From: Butyribacter intestini
Lineage (GTDB): Bacteria; Bacillota; Clostridia; Lachnospirales; Lachnospiraceae
Assembly: GCA_001414325.1 (NCBI GenBank)
Contig: LLKB01000005.1
Location: 1,239,033-1,303,032, forward strand
DNA: 64,000 nucleotides
Direction: 5' to 3'
Shown: piece after piece, positions 34,952 to 43,469 of the stretch
Layout of the letters: each line of letters opens with the position of its first letter
How positions within the stretch are numbered: position 1 is the stretch's first letter
Position numbers and translations under genes: made by a program
Notes under the pieces: generated by a model
The model's database searches: none
What the model was told of the DNA's origin: nothing
The model's input: the letters and a program-made list of their open reading frames with translations, nothing else

Positions 34952-36818
34952 ATCTGTAACTAACGCTCACCTGCCTTCTAAATTTTTTATACTTCAAATC
35001 CTTTCCATACATATTCCATAAAAACGGAAATGCAAATTTCATACTATATGTAATATTGTAATCCGCTGCTACTATACAATCATGGATGCGAAAACTCTCA
35101 TTATATCTTGTTCTCAAATCATGTTGGATAATATCAAATAGTCTGCTTTTTATTTTTTCTTCCGGAACCACCGCAAGAAATGCAAAAAGATATTCCCTGT
35201 AATCTATAAAATTTGCTGTTATCTTTCCATCACTTTCTTGATACTGCCGTGCTTTCTCTCTAAAAAAACTGCCTGATACGGTACATATTTCTTCATATTT
35301 TATTTTTATATCAGTTGTATTTTTTAACAGTGGAATTTTTTTACCGTCAAGAAGTGCTGCTGTATCTATACATGACTCCTCAAACGCTAAGATTGCAATT
35401 ATTGCATACTGAACCCCTTTTATGACCGGCTCTATTCCTGTTATTCCTGCTATTGCAGTCGCTGTGGCAAGTGCTTTTGCTTTTATCACTTCATCTTTTG
35501 AAATGATTGCAAAATTTATAAGCATACGCATAGAAATTAACCTATTTATAACTCCAGTCAGATTATCCCTTTCGTTTTCTTTTCCGCATATCAGATATTC
35601 CATACCATAATCAACTGCACTTGCAGAACTCTTTGCATAAGATGTAAGTTTCTTTTCCGCATAAATCATCTCTGACAATTTATTTGTTCCACAGCTTCCT
35701 ATAGCCTTAAAGTCAGTATCCTGCATATCAGTGTTTGAGAATATATTTTTTAAAAATGAACCGGCACTCTCATAATCCTCTGTTTTCTCATGTTTTTTTG
35801 ATTTTGAAATTTTCTTCTCTCTATCTTCCGATAAAACATTTTTTCTAGCTTTATTCTCTCCACCGCCTTTCAATAAAACATTTTTTCTGACTTTATTTGT
35901 TTCACTGCCTTCCAATAAAACATTTTTTCCAGCTTTATTCTTTTTACTGCTTTCCGATAAGACATTTTCTTTAACTTTTTTTTCTTCACTGACATAACCA
36001 TCTTCTACAAGTGCTTTTTCTATGTTCTCATTTGAAACTTCAGAAATATCACACACCAGCGAAAGATAACCATTCTGTACTAGTTCCTTAAACATTTCTA
36101 ATGGGTTTCCAATATCCGCATCTTCCATGTCATTTCTTTTTTCATCAGCTTTATCCTTTTTGGCTTCTGTTTTATCGTTTTTCTCAGATTTATTTCCATC
36201 TTTATCCGAATTTTCAATCTCTGTTTTTCCTTGCTTTTCCTCACTCCCCTTTTCATTCTTATCAGCATATTTTTCCTTATATTTTCCCGTTTCATAACTG
36301 TCTGCATCATCAAGTTTTTTATAAACTTCCTTTTCATCATATGTACCATCCTCAGAATGTTTATTTTTTATCTTGTCTGCAATTTCATCGACAGTATCGC
36401 TCACAAGACACGCCTTTATCTGCCTGTCCCAATTATCACCATCTTTAAATCCCTGACTTTTTTCAGTCTTTACAGTTATATTTTTTATTTTATATATGTC
36501 CGTATATGTCAATAACGCATTTTCCGGCTTTACGCAAAGATTTTTTTTAACAATTTCCCTAAATTCCTGACACATATCATCGTAATCAATCCCATTATAA
36601 CCACCATATCCAAACAAGCCATACTCCTTATAAAGTTCCAGATTGTAATCACCAAACAAGGTCTTTTCTGCACTAAGCGATGCATTTTTCATATAGCCTG
36701 TTGAAGATATGATTCTTGTATTTTCAAATATATCAAGTATGAGACTTAATATAATCATAAAAATAAAGGTCATAAAAACGGTTATGCTTCCCTGTGCTGT
36801 TAATTTTTTCTTATTCAT
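34944..36818 (-). CDS. DUF5702 protein of the tad operon
   Basis: 624 residues. GSITVFMTFIFMIILSLILD is a membrane helix right at the N-terminus, as in TadG-like proteins. SSTGYMKNASLSAEKTLFGD and LELYKEYGLFGYGGYN are the DUF5702 signature. A highly charged region (about 150-380) includes four 14-residue repeats of KNVLLEGSETNKVR type (42-bp DNA repeats, 35826-35990). A helical C-terminal part (380-624) ends with a mostly hydrophilic tail. The start at 36818 overlaps the flp stop (ATGAATAA). Takes the place of TadG in clostridial tad loci; function unknown. Confidence 0.8.
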   Translation of the reverse strand: MNKKKLTAQGSITVFMTFIFMIILSLILDIFENTRIISSTGYMKNASLSAEKTLFGDYNLELYKEYGLFGYGGYNGIDYDDMCQEFREIVKKNLCVKPENALLTYTDIYKIKNITVKTEKSQGFKDGDNWDRQIKACLVSDTVDEIADKIKNKHSEDGTYDEKEVYKKLDDADSYETGKYKEKYADKNEKGSEEKQGKTEIENSDKDGNKSEKNDKTEAKKDKADEKRNDMEDADIGNPLEMFKELVQNGYLSLVCDISEVSNENIEKALVEDGYVSEEKKVKENVLSESSKKNKAGKNVLLEGSETNKVRKNVLLKGGGENKARKNVLSEDREKKISKSKKHEKTEDYESAGSFLKNIFSNTDMQDTDFKAIGSCGTNKLSEMIYAEKKLTSYAKSSASAVDYGMEYLICGKENERDNLTGVINRLISMRMLINFAIISKDEVIKAKALATATAIAGITGIEPVIKGVQYAIIAILAFEESCIDTAALLDGKKIPLLKNTTDIKIKYEEICTVSGSFFREKARQYQESDGKITANFIDYREYLFAFLAVVPEEKIKSRLFDIIQHDLRTRYNESFRIHDCIVAADYNITYSMKFAFPFLWNMYGKDLKYKKFRRQVSVSYRYG

Positions 36819-37011
36819 CAAGTTCAATATCTTCATTTATCGTTTCCGAATCCTCATTTATATTTGAAAATGCACTGCTTACAATACCTGTTATCTGTTT
36901 TCTAAATATAACCACCAGCATTATAAGCACTACAAGAATAAGAATAATCTCAACGACACCTATTCCATCTTCCTCATAAATCAAATCTCTTAAATCGTTC
37001 TTTCTTATCAT
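36811..37011 (-). CDS. Flp-like major pilin
   Basis: 66 residues. MIRKNDLRDLIYEEDGIGVV is a short leader ending at the processing site G-I-G; VEIILILVVLIMLVVIF is the single helix with the E at +5-like position of type IV prepilins; the tail is short and acidic (INEDSETINEDIELDE). This is the typical composition of Firmicute Flp pilins. ATG 37011 has AGAGAGGG upstream; the longer frame to 37131 lies in the adjoining repeat element and is not expected to be translated. Confidence 0.85.
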   Translation of the reverse strand: MIRKNDLRDLIYEEDGIGVVEIILILVVLIMLVVIFRKQITGIVSSAFSNINEDSETINEDIELDE

Positions 37012-37034
37012 AATTTTTCCCTCTCTTTCTCTAC

Positions 37035-37313
37035 AATGTACTCTCGGTATCTCCTCAAAACGAGCATTTCGGCCAGTGTACTGTATCAATGACATTTCGC
37101 CAAATAACTTGCATAAATTTTCATTCTGCAAGGCGGAGGAATGAAAATTTACCCTGCGTTATTTAGCTGAAAATCAATGATACACTACACTAGATTTCCG
37201 ATTTATTGTTTCAATTTTCTCGTCGTACATACCGTGTACGCACTTTGAAAATGTCATTGTATATCAAAACTTCATCTCTAAATTCTTCGTCCAGAAGATT
37301 TTGAGAGTACATT
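37035..37313 (-). repeat. MITE-like palindromic repeat, copy B (with internal extension)
   Basis: This 279-bp copy is read on the minus strand. It matches copy A (14637-14799) from both ends: AATGTACTCTCAAAATCTTC, GATATACAATGACATTTTC, GTGCGTACACGGTATGTACG and ACGAGAAAAT on one side, and GCCGAAATG, CTCGTTTTGAGGAGATACCG, AGAGTACATT on the other. Between them it has about 115 extra bases with their own hairpin (AAATTTTCATTC ... GAATGAAAATTT). It fills the gap between flp and tadC, and its last two bases form part of the tadC stop codon. Confidence 0.8.
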
Positions 37314-38817
37314 ACATACCTGCAAAAGCAGCGTACATTATTATTGCAAATATTATCACCATCATTATCATCATGGGAAGAAGAAGCTTTGTTCCTGCTT
37401 CCTCTCCAAGTATTTTGACATTCTCCTTTCTCTCGTTAAATACATCTGCGGATTCATACTCCAAAATCCTTATCAGGTCTGCGGTTCCTTTTTTCATATT
37501 TTGCACAAGTAATGTGCAAAACTTCATATAGCTTAAAAGTCCTATCCTCCTCCCAAACAGCTCATATGCCTTTTCTTCACTAAGTCCATTTTCCATCTGC
37601 CTTCTTGTCAGAAGCATTTCTTCTATAAGATAATAATTATCCCGATAATTCTTACTCAAATAATTTTTATCAGTATAATTATTAGCTTTTGATTTCTCAC
37701 CCTCTGTTTCCGTTATACGAATCCACGCATTTTTTACCGGTAATCCTGCATTTACCAGCAATACAAACTTTTCTATCATCTCAGGATATGCAAGTTTTAA
37801 CTGCTTTTCCCTGTCTGACACTTTACTTTTTGTCATGCTTTCAAGTAAATATGGAACAATAATAAACATAACTGCCATAATTGCCGTAAGTTTCCACAAA
37901 GGCTCATATCTATTTATGCCATATTTGATTTTTTTCCCTGCGACTTTTTCAGGAAGTTTAAAATATCTCAGACTTTTTGTTTTTTCCATAGCATCTGAAA
38001 GAAGTTTATCCAACTCGTCCCATATACTTTGCTCGTTTCCTTTTTTTACTGGAGTTACAATAACATTAAACCTTAATTTTTCCTTGAATGCCTCATATTT
38101 TATAACAGCCGTAAGTCCGACCTGCTGCGGCTTACTTATCCTGCTGCCATATACTTTTCCCTGTTCCGATATAATTTTCTCATCATCAGAAAACCACGAC
38201 ACCACAAACATACTTCCTTTAACTTTTTTCATAAGATACAGATTTTTACAGACTTTATCAGAGGATTTATTTTTTCCAAGATAATGTGCATAAATATATT
38301 TTTTTACCTTTTCTGACTGTATCTTAATTTCCTCGTCACTATATTTTCTCTCTGGTAATGTTATATCTAATTCTTTTTCTAACCCACCTATTTTTGTCTC
38401 TACCTTTATCTCTTTTTGTTCGCCACCAATGTCATTTTTCTCAATATAATAACCGCAAACCAGTTCCCGGTCATTCTGACATGATAACAACGTCACAAAA
38501 AACAATACCTGACATATTCCAAGCATATATAAAAATACCGATATATGTTTTATGTAATAATCCCGTTTTATATCATCATCACTTTTTCCAACATACAATT
38601 TTCTGTATCTTTTTAAGGTTTCTTCCTTTAACTCCATATAAAGTCTATTCTGCAAAATACTTAAAATCCTTTTTGCCGCCGGTAGTATAAAATTATATGT
38701 TTTATCAGTTTCAGCCCGCATTTTCTTTTTATTTAAAAACCATTCATAAAGCAGAAATGCAAAATATAAACATAATACTCCGACACTAACACCAAATAAA
38801 ATAATATCCCTCAACAT
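37312..38817 (-). CDS. tadC: TadC-like pilus membrane protein (T2SSF family)
   Basis: 501 residues. An N-terminal helix, a long cytoplasmic or external middle (about 130-310), then a type II secretion F-domain (about 340-500): QLKLAYPEMIEKFVLLVNAG, LPVKNAWIRITETEGEKSKA and LGEEAGTKLLLPMMIMMVII. Longer than a canonical TadC (about 300) because of the insertion at residues 100-300. Inner-membrane platform for pilus assembly with TadB. The stop TAA at 37312 is partly supplied by the repeat element. Confidence 0.85.
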   Translation of the reverse strand: MLRDIILFGVSVGVLCLYFAFLLYEWFLNKKKMRAETDKTYNFILPAAKRILSILQNRLYMELKEETLKRYRKLYVGKSDDDIKRDYYIKHISVFLYMLGICQVLFFVTLLSCQNDRELVCGYYIEKNDIGGEQKEIKVETKIGGLEKELDITLPERKYSDEEIKIQSEKVKKYIYAHYLGKNKSSDKVCKNLYLMKKVKGSMFVVSWFSDDEKIISEQGKVYGSRISKPQQVGLTAVIKYEAFKEKLRFNVIVTPVKKGNEQSIWDELDKLLSDAMEKTKSLRYFKLPEKVAGKKIKYGINRYEPLWKLTAIMAVMFIIVPYLLESMTKSKVSDREKQLKLAYPEMIEKFVLLVNAGLPVKNAWIRITETEGEKSKANNYTDKNYLSKNYRDNYYLIEEMLLTRRQMENGLSEEKAYELFGRRIGLLSYMKFCTLLVQNMKKGTADLIRILEYESADVFNERKENVKILGEEAGTKLLLPMMIMMVIIFAIIMYAAFAGM

Positions 38818-38884
38818 ACCCCTCCTTCTTATTTGTAGATTTACATCTTGTCCTAATCAATGATGCAGCCTGCCATCTACAGCC

Positions 38885-38933
38885 AGGCGGATATTCACAA
38901 TCCACTCTGCCATTTCCCTGATAGCATTAAATT
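38885..38933 (+). repeat. 50-bp repeat family, copy 2
   Basis: AGGCGGATATTCACAATCCA then CTCTGCCATTTCCCTGATAG and CATTAAAT. It matches the copies at 17013-17070 (minus strand) and 52369-52417. It fills the tadC-tadB gap and overlaps the end of tadB by a few bases. Confidence 0.55.
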
Positions 38934-39718
38934 TTTATATTTGCTATCTTATTGCTGAGCATACAGCCGAATATGTATATCAAAAACAATATTGTCATAA
39001 AAATATGCCCGCCCACCGTATAAAGACAATCCAAAAAACCTGGTGAGGTTATCCAGAAATATACGATTATCAAAAGCGGTACTACATTCATTATCCTGCT
39101 TTCCATCTTTTTTGCCGCTATCATTGTTTTTATCTCCCTATTGACTTCTATCTTACTGCTTATCTTATCTGCCGTAGATTTAACTATTTCAACCATATTT
39201 CCACCTGTTTTCTGTGCAATACAAAATATATCCGAAAAGCACTTTATATCCTCAACATCACACCCTGATGCAAACTCCGATATTGCCTTTTCCATAGGAA
39301 TACTGTTTTCTACGGATAAAATCATTCTGTCTACCTCAGGCAAAAGCAGCGATTTTTTCCCATACAATAATTCTATGTCTTTTCTTGACTCCCTTATGGA
39401 ATTTTCAATAGAATAACCCGCTGAAAGAGCAGCCGACACACTCAACATCATTTCCTTAAATTCAAGATTTACATTCCATTTCCAGTGTTCATTATTTCTT
39501 TTTATTTCAACTTTTATATTAAGCCACCCATATATAACAGATATGAATAAACATATGATAACTGACTTGTAAAATAACATTGATACCAAAAACATCTTTC
39601 CAAATCCACAAAAAAAGTATTTTATCAACTTTGTTTTATCTGATTTGAATAAATTTATAACTCTATCCCGGCTCTTTGAAGCTTTTCCGTGTGGATAAGC
39701 CCCTTTTCTCTCCTGCAT
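38927..39718 (-). CDS. tadB: TadB-like pilus membrane protein (T2SSF family)
   Basis: 263 residues. Two hydrophobic helices near the N-terminus, then the type II secretion F-domain: EFKEMMLSVSAALSAGYSIE, NSIRESRKDIELLYGKKSLL, FSDIFCIAQKTGGNMVEIVK. Two C-terminal helices follow. It pairs with TadC as the inner-membrane platform. ATG 39718 has AAGGAAG upstream and overlaps the cpaF gene by 64 bases; a later start is possible but would have no RBS. Confidence 0.88.
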   Translation of the reverse strand: MQERKGAYPHGKASKSRDRVINLFKSDKTKLIKYFFCGFGKMFLVSMLFYKSVIICLFISVIYGWLNIKVEIKRNNEHWKWNVNLEFKEMMLSVSAALSAGYSIENSIRESRKDIELLYGKKSLLLPEVDRMILSVENSIPMEKAISEFASGCDVEDIKCFSDIFCIAQKTGGNMVEIVKSTADKISSKIEVNREIKTMIAAKKMESRIMNVVPLLIIVYFWITSPGFLDCLYTVGGHIFMTILFLIYIFGCMLSNKIANIKI

Positions 39719-40881
39719 AAACTTCCTTTCACCCTCCCGTCTTTATCCTCACCTTCCTCAACGAACTCAAATAAAGTCTGAAGCTTTATCCTGTCCCCCT
39801 CCATACCAACAATCTCTGCTATCTCTAAAACCTTTCTGGTCTTATCACGAATCCTCCCAAGATGGATTATTATGTCAAGTGCAGATGCTATTTGATTTCT
39901 TATTGCCATCACCGGTATATCCATTCCTGACAATACCAATGTTTCCATTCTTGAAAGCATATCCTTTGAACTGTTTGCATGACCGGTGCAAAGACTTCCG
40001 TCATGACCGGTGTTCATTATGTTTAGCAACTCACATGCCGCAGCATCTCTTATCTCGCCCAAGATTATTCTATCAGGCCGCATCCTCAACGATGACTTTA
40101 AGAGATCTCTTATTGTTACCGCATTTTTGCCTTCAACATTTGCATTTCTTACTTCCAGCCTTACAAGATTTTGTATATTTCTTATCTGAAGCTCTGCCGC
40201 ATCTTCTATCGTGATTATCCTTTCATCTTTTGGAATATAATCTGACAGTGCATTTAAAAATGTTGTTTTGCCACTGCCTGTTCCTCCACTTATAAAAATG
40301 TTGTATCCCGCTTTCACAAGCTTTTCCAAAAAGCTCGCTGCATCTTTTGTAAGTGAACCTATCTCTATAAGCTTCTCCATTGTCATTGGACTCTCCGGAA
40401 ATTTTCTTATAGTTACAACAGGTCCGCTAAGGCTTACAGGCGGCAGTACAACATTCACTCTTGAACCGTCAACAAGCCTGAAATCTACAATAGGACTTGT
40501 CTCATTCACAACCCTGTTTACCTTTGATACTATCTGCTGGATAACATCTTCAAGTTTATTAACATCTACAAACTTTTCCGGATACCTGCTTATCCTGCCA
40601 TTCTTTTCAATAAAAATATTATCGCAGCCGTTCACCATAATCTCAGTAATATCAGGATTATCTACAAGTTCCTGAAGTACATCCATTCCGCGTATTGAAT
40701 TAAAAATTCCTCTGACAAGTATTTCCTTATTATTCTGTGATATGTATGTACTATGGCTTTTTTCAAATACCCGTTCCTCTATCAATTCATATAATTCTTC
40801 ATCACTGCACTCCCCTCCATCAATCATTTTTTCAACAAGTTCCCTATAAATCTCTGTTTTTATTTTGCTTATATTCTCCAT
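39655..40881 (-). CDS. tadA: CpaF/TadA family pilus assembly ATPase
   Basis: 408 residues, type II/IV secretion ATPase. Motifs: EIMVNGCDNIFIEKNGR, VDFRLVDGSRVNVVLPP, Walker A FISGGTGSGKTTFLNAL, Asp box ITIEDAAELQI, Walker B RMRPDRIILGEIRDAAACEL and the His box HDGSLCTGHANSSKDMLSR. It powers export of the Flp pilus through TadB/TadC from the cytoplasm. Preceded by the cruciform element at 40929-41112 rather than directly joined to the TadZ-like gene. Confidence 0.95.
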   Translation of the reverse strand: MENISKIKTEIYRELVEKMIDGGECSDEELYELIEERVFEKSHSTYISQNNKEILVRGIFNSIRGMDVLQELVDNPDITEIMVNGCDNIFIEKNGRISRYPEKFVDVNKLEDVIQQIVSKVNRVVNETSPIVDFRLVDGSRVNVVLPPVSLSGPVVTIRKFPESPMTMEKLIEIGSLTKDAASFLEKLVKAGYNIFISGGTGSGKTTFLNALSDYIPKDERIITIEDAAELQIRNIQNLVRLEVRNANVEGKNAVTIRDLLKSSLRMRPDRIILGEIRDAAACELLNIMNTGHDGSLCTGHANSSKDMLSRMETLVLSGMDIPVMAIRNQIASALDIIIHLGRIRDKTRKVLEIAEIVGMEGDRIKLQTLFEFVEEGEDKDGRVKGSLCRREKGLIHTEKLQRAGIEL

Positions 40882-40928
40882 ATATCCACTTACAATCCAT
40901 GTTTTTACCTTAAATCAGAATTTTTGTC

Positions 40929-41112
40929 GTAACAGTTCAGCCTTTCATTTCTTACATTCATAAACCTGCCAGCGAGCTGTCAGTCGCTGCTTTGCAGCTT
41001 TTGTTTATTTCATTTCAGAAATGAAAGGCTATTCTACCATAAAAAGGTACTTAACAATACAATGAACAAGCTCATTGTATTGCCAATTATCTTTTTATGG
41101 CTGAACTGTTAC
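40929..41112. repeat. Cruciform-forming inverted-repeat element inside the tad operon
   Basis: 184 bp in the gap between the TadZ-like gene and cpaF. The outer ends are a perfect 14-bp inverted pair (GTAACAGTTCAGCC / GGCTGAACTGTTAC). Arm 1 pairs GCCTTTCATTTCT (40940-40952) with AGAAATGAAAGGC (41017-41029). Arm 2 pairs CCATAAAAAG (41037-41046) with CTTTTTATGG (41091-41100) and, within it, CAATACAATGA with TCATTGTATTG (41055-41082). The flanks TTTTTGTC and TTTTTGAT are nearly the same, as an 8-bp target duplication would be. It may be mobile, and in RNA it would fold as a three-way junction. Confidence 0.8.
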
Positions 41113-41187
41113 TTTTTGATCAGTTATTTAAAATTTTTTATTGCTCATATTTTTAACTTTTAATCAGGAAGTTCCTCTCTTTTTTGC

Positions 41188-42180
41188 TCAATCAATCACT
41201 GATTTTTCTGATGCATAAAACATAATATTATCAAGACTTCCTGCTAGACCATCACGCATCAGCGTCTTTTCAAAAGAACTAAATCTCTGCCTGTCAATCT
41301 CATCCTGCACAGCAGAAAAATACAATTTATCACACCTTTGCATCAACTCAATAAATGTTTCATTGAGATAACCTATTACAAAAATAATCGTTTCATACTC
41401 CATCTGACCTGAAAGAATACTGATAAACTCCTCTACTCCCTCAATATCAAAGTATTTAAGATCTCTGTAATCTTCCACCGAATATATACAATCCACGCCA
41501 CCTCTGTGACATATTATAGACTGTAATTTCAGGGCAAGCTTACTGCCCTTTTTATTCAGATAATATATGACTTCTGACATTCCTCTTACATATGAAGTTT
41601 CATAAGTCATATTCTCTCCCTCATATGAAAAAAACTGTTCACACATATTATTTTCCAGCCTTAATGCACCATCAAGACCGTTTAACTGGTCAAGACATAC
41701 AAGAAGTGTCTTTTTTACTTTTGCCGTCTTTATCGCAAGATCAACACCATATTTCAATGCCAGATTTACGCTGTCTGACGAATACACTCCTATTAACTCC
41801 GTATTGATTTTGACCGGATTTTTATTATTTTCTTCCAATCGGATTTTCTCGTCATCAGCTATATTTTCAAGCACCTCGTTAATAATATTTTCTACCGACT
41901 GATACTTAAACACAACCGGATATTTTTCACCCTCCATCACATAATTTCCTTCTGACAAAACAATTATCTTACCAATTTCTTTTGTGTTTTTAATCTCATC
42001 AACATACTCCTGACCCAAAAGTAATACATCCAGCTTTCCCTTTTTTACAAATTCTGAAATTTTGTCAAACACTGTAAATATCATGAAATCTATACAATTA
42101 TTTTTATTATTATAAAAGTATTCTGCAAACCTCTCTGAATAGACCGTCTTATCATATAGACCTATTACTACTTTCTCCAA
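41188..42180 (-). CDS. TadZ/CpaE-like protein, ATPase motif lost
   Basis: 330 residues. The N-terminal part is receiver-like (DVLLLGQEYVDEI). The second half has a MinD-like topology (LIGVYSSDSVNLALKYGVDL, KKTLLVCLDQLNGLDGAL, YETIIFVIGYLNETFIELMQ). The deviant Walker A of MinD/CpaE (KGGVGKT) is replaced by YSSDSVN, so ATP binding is doubtful. TadZ proteins mark the pole where the pilus machine assembles. The start is TTG 42180 with GGAGGG 6 bases upstream. Confidence 0.75.
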   Translation of the reverse strand: MEKVVIGLYDKTVYSERFAEYFYNNKNNCIDFMIFTVFDKISEFVKKGKLDVLLLGQEYVDEIKNTKEIGKIIVLSEGNYVMEGEKYPVVFKYQSVENIINEVLENIADDEKIRLEENNKNPVKINTELIGVYSSDSVNLALKYGVDLAIKTAKVKKTLLVCLDQLNGLDGALRLENNMCEQFFSYEGENMTYETSYVRGMSEVIYYLNKKGSKLALKLQSIICHRGGVDCIYSVEDYRDLKYFDIEGVEEFISILSGQMEYETIIFVIGYLNETFIELMQRCDKLYFSAVQDEIDRQRFSSFEKTLMRDGLAGSLDNIMFYASEKSVID

Positions 42181-42253
42181 ACTATCCCTCCTCTTACAAT
42201 AAGTTTGTCTTTATCTGCCTGAAAAACAACTTACAAACTCAATTTTTTAACAA

Positions 42254-42748
42254 TTACAACAACACTAAAAAATATGCTGCTGCCGTCAATGGTGCCATGC
42301 GGATAATCACTGCTCTTTCTGACTTATCCGCTGCAAAATAATGCCCGGCACCACAAACACCATATAACAGGTAATTTTTTAATTCAAAAAATCTGTTTAG
42401 CAAATACGGATACTTTAAAACACGATATACCGCCGCGACTCCTGCAAACATAATAGTGAGTGCAGCCACTTTTATACCAAAAATAAATCCGTAGAATCCG
42501 GTAATCATACAAAATAATTTTATATCTCCTGCCCCTATTCCCCGCAGCTTAAACACCGGTAGAAATATCAGACATATTAAAGTCATATCTTTTATCCCAC
42601 GCATTGCATACAAAAATCCATCAAAATACACTTTGTATATAACCGACAAAATTATTGCCGGAATCACTATACAATTACTTATTCTGTTTCTTTTCATATC
42701 ATCAATTCCTGCCATTAAAAGCATACCGCACACAAATATTTCTCTCAT
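42254..42748 (-). CDS. Prepilin peptidase, A24 family (TadV-like), first gene of the tad operon
   Basis: 164 residues, about five membrane helices. Catalytic aspartates are in MLLMAGIDDMKRNRISNCI and KLRGIGAGDIKLFCMITGF. GGAGGTG lies 6 bases before ATG 42748; the frame continues to 42766 through the RBS. It stands 24 bases after the predicted transcription start, so it is the first gene. With the A24 gene at 33790 the locus has two peptidases. Confidence 0.88.
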   Translation of the reverse strand: MREIFVCGMLLMAGIDDMKRNRISNCIVIPAIILSVIYKVYFDGFLYAMRGIKDMTLICLIFLPVFKLRGIGAGDIKLFCMITGFYGFIFGIKVAALTIMFAGVAAVYRVLKYPYLLNRFFELKNYLLYGVCGAGHYFAADKSERAVIIRMAPLTAAAYFLVLL

Positions 42749-42778
42749 GTCTTTCACCTCCTCCATTTGCGTGGGCTA

Positions 42779-42807
42779 ACTTTAACATCACACAAAATGT
42801 ATGTCAA
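42779..42807 (-). promoter_or_regulatory. Promoter of the tad operon
   Basis: On the minus strand TTGACA (42807-42802), 17 bases, TAAAGT (42784-42779). Transcription would start near 42772 with a short leader into the prepilin peptidase gene. The remaining 340 bases up to 43151 are AT-rich; TATACT at 43102-43107 is a possible -10 for the divergent DUF2508 gene. Confidence 0.65.
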
Positions 42808-43151
42808 CACCCCCTGTTTTTATCTAAAATCGCCAAAATTTCATCTTTATTTTTGTTAATATCTGACTAAAATTTTTCTTAGTTTGTTATTTATTCTGCA
42901 CAACATCTGCCTCACTCCTAAGGCAAAAATTTCGTTAAACTTTTTTTAATTTTTTTGATATGATACTTCACTGTATTTTGTAATCACGTCATCTTCTCTT
43001 TTCTAAAGACTTAAATTTTAATTTGTCGTTTTTTAAGAGAAAATGACAAAAAATTTTTTTAACTTTTTTATAAAATTGCATATTTTTTCCAACCCTTGTC
43101 TATACTTATTTATAAATGATATTAGAGTCAAATAATGAGAAAGGAATTTTT

Positions 43152-43373
43152 ATGATTTTTTCAAACAAAAAAAGAAACCCTCCCAAAAGAGAAGAGTTCC
43201 TTAAAAATGCACTAAAAGAGACACAAAAAAGCTTTGAAAATGCTTACAAAGGACTCGAAAGTGTAGATGACCCGGACCTTATAGACCTTTTTATATATGA
43301 AATAAATGCTGCAAACCTCAGATACAAAGTGCTGCTTCGTGACATAAAAAACTCTGACACTGGCAACACATAG
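43152..43373 (+). CDS. DUF2508 family protein (YaaL-like)
   Basis: 73 residues, small, soluble and highly charged. The core KNALKETQKSFENAYKGLES, then DDPDLIDLFIYEINAANLRY and KVLLRDIK match DUF2508. ATG 43152 has GAAAGGAA 7 bases upstream; an upstream ATG at 43116 has none. In Bacillus the related yaaL lies next to bofA and recR, but here it stands alone. Function unknown. Confidence 0.8.
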   Translation: MIFSNKKRNPPKREEFLKNALKETQKSFENAYKGLESVDDPDLIDLFIYEINAANLRYKVLLRDIKNSDTGNT

Positions 43374-43469
43374 ACCGTCAGTGCAGTAAATCCATAAATT
43401 TATCCAAAAAATTACAACATAGTCAAACTGAAATAGGATATACCTGTCATATGATAAAATATATTAAAA

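Noticed and set aside
37012-37131. Longer Flp protein beginning at 37131
   Set aside because: The extra 40 codons fall mostly in the repeat element and would destroy the short leader of a type IV prepilin.
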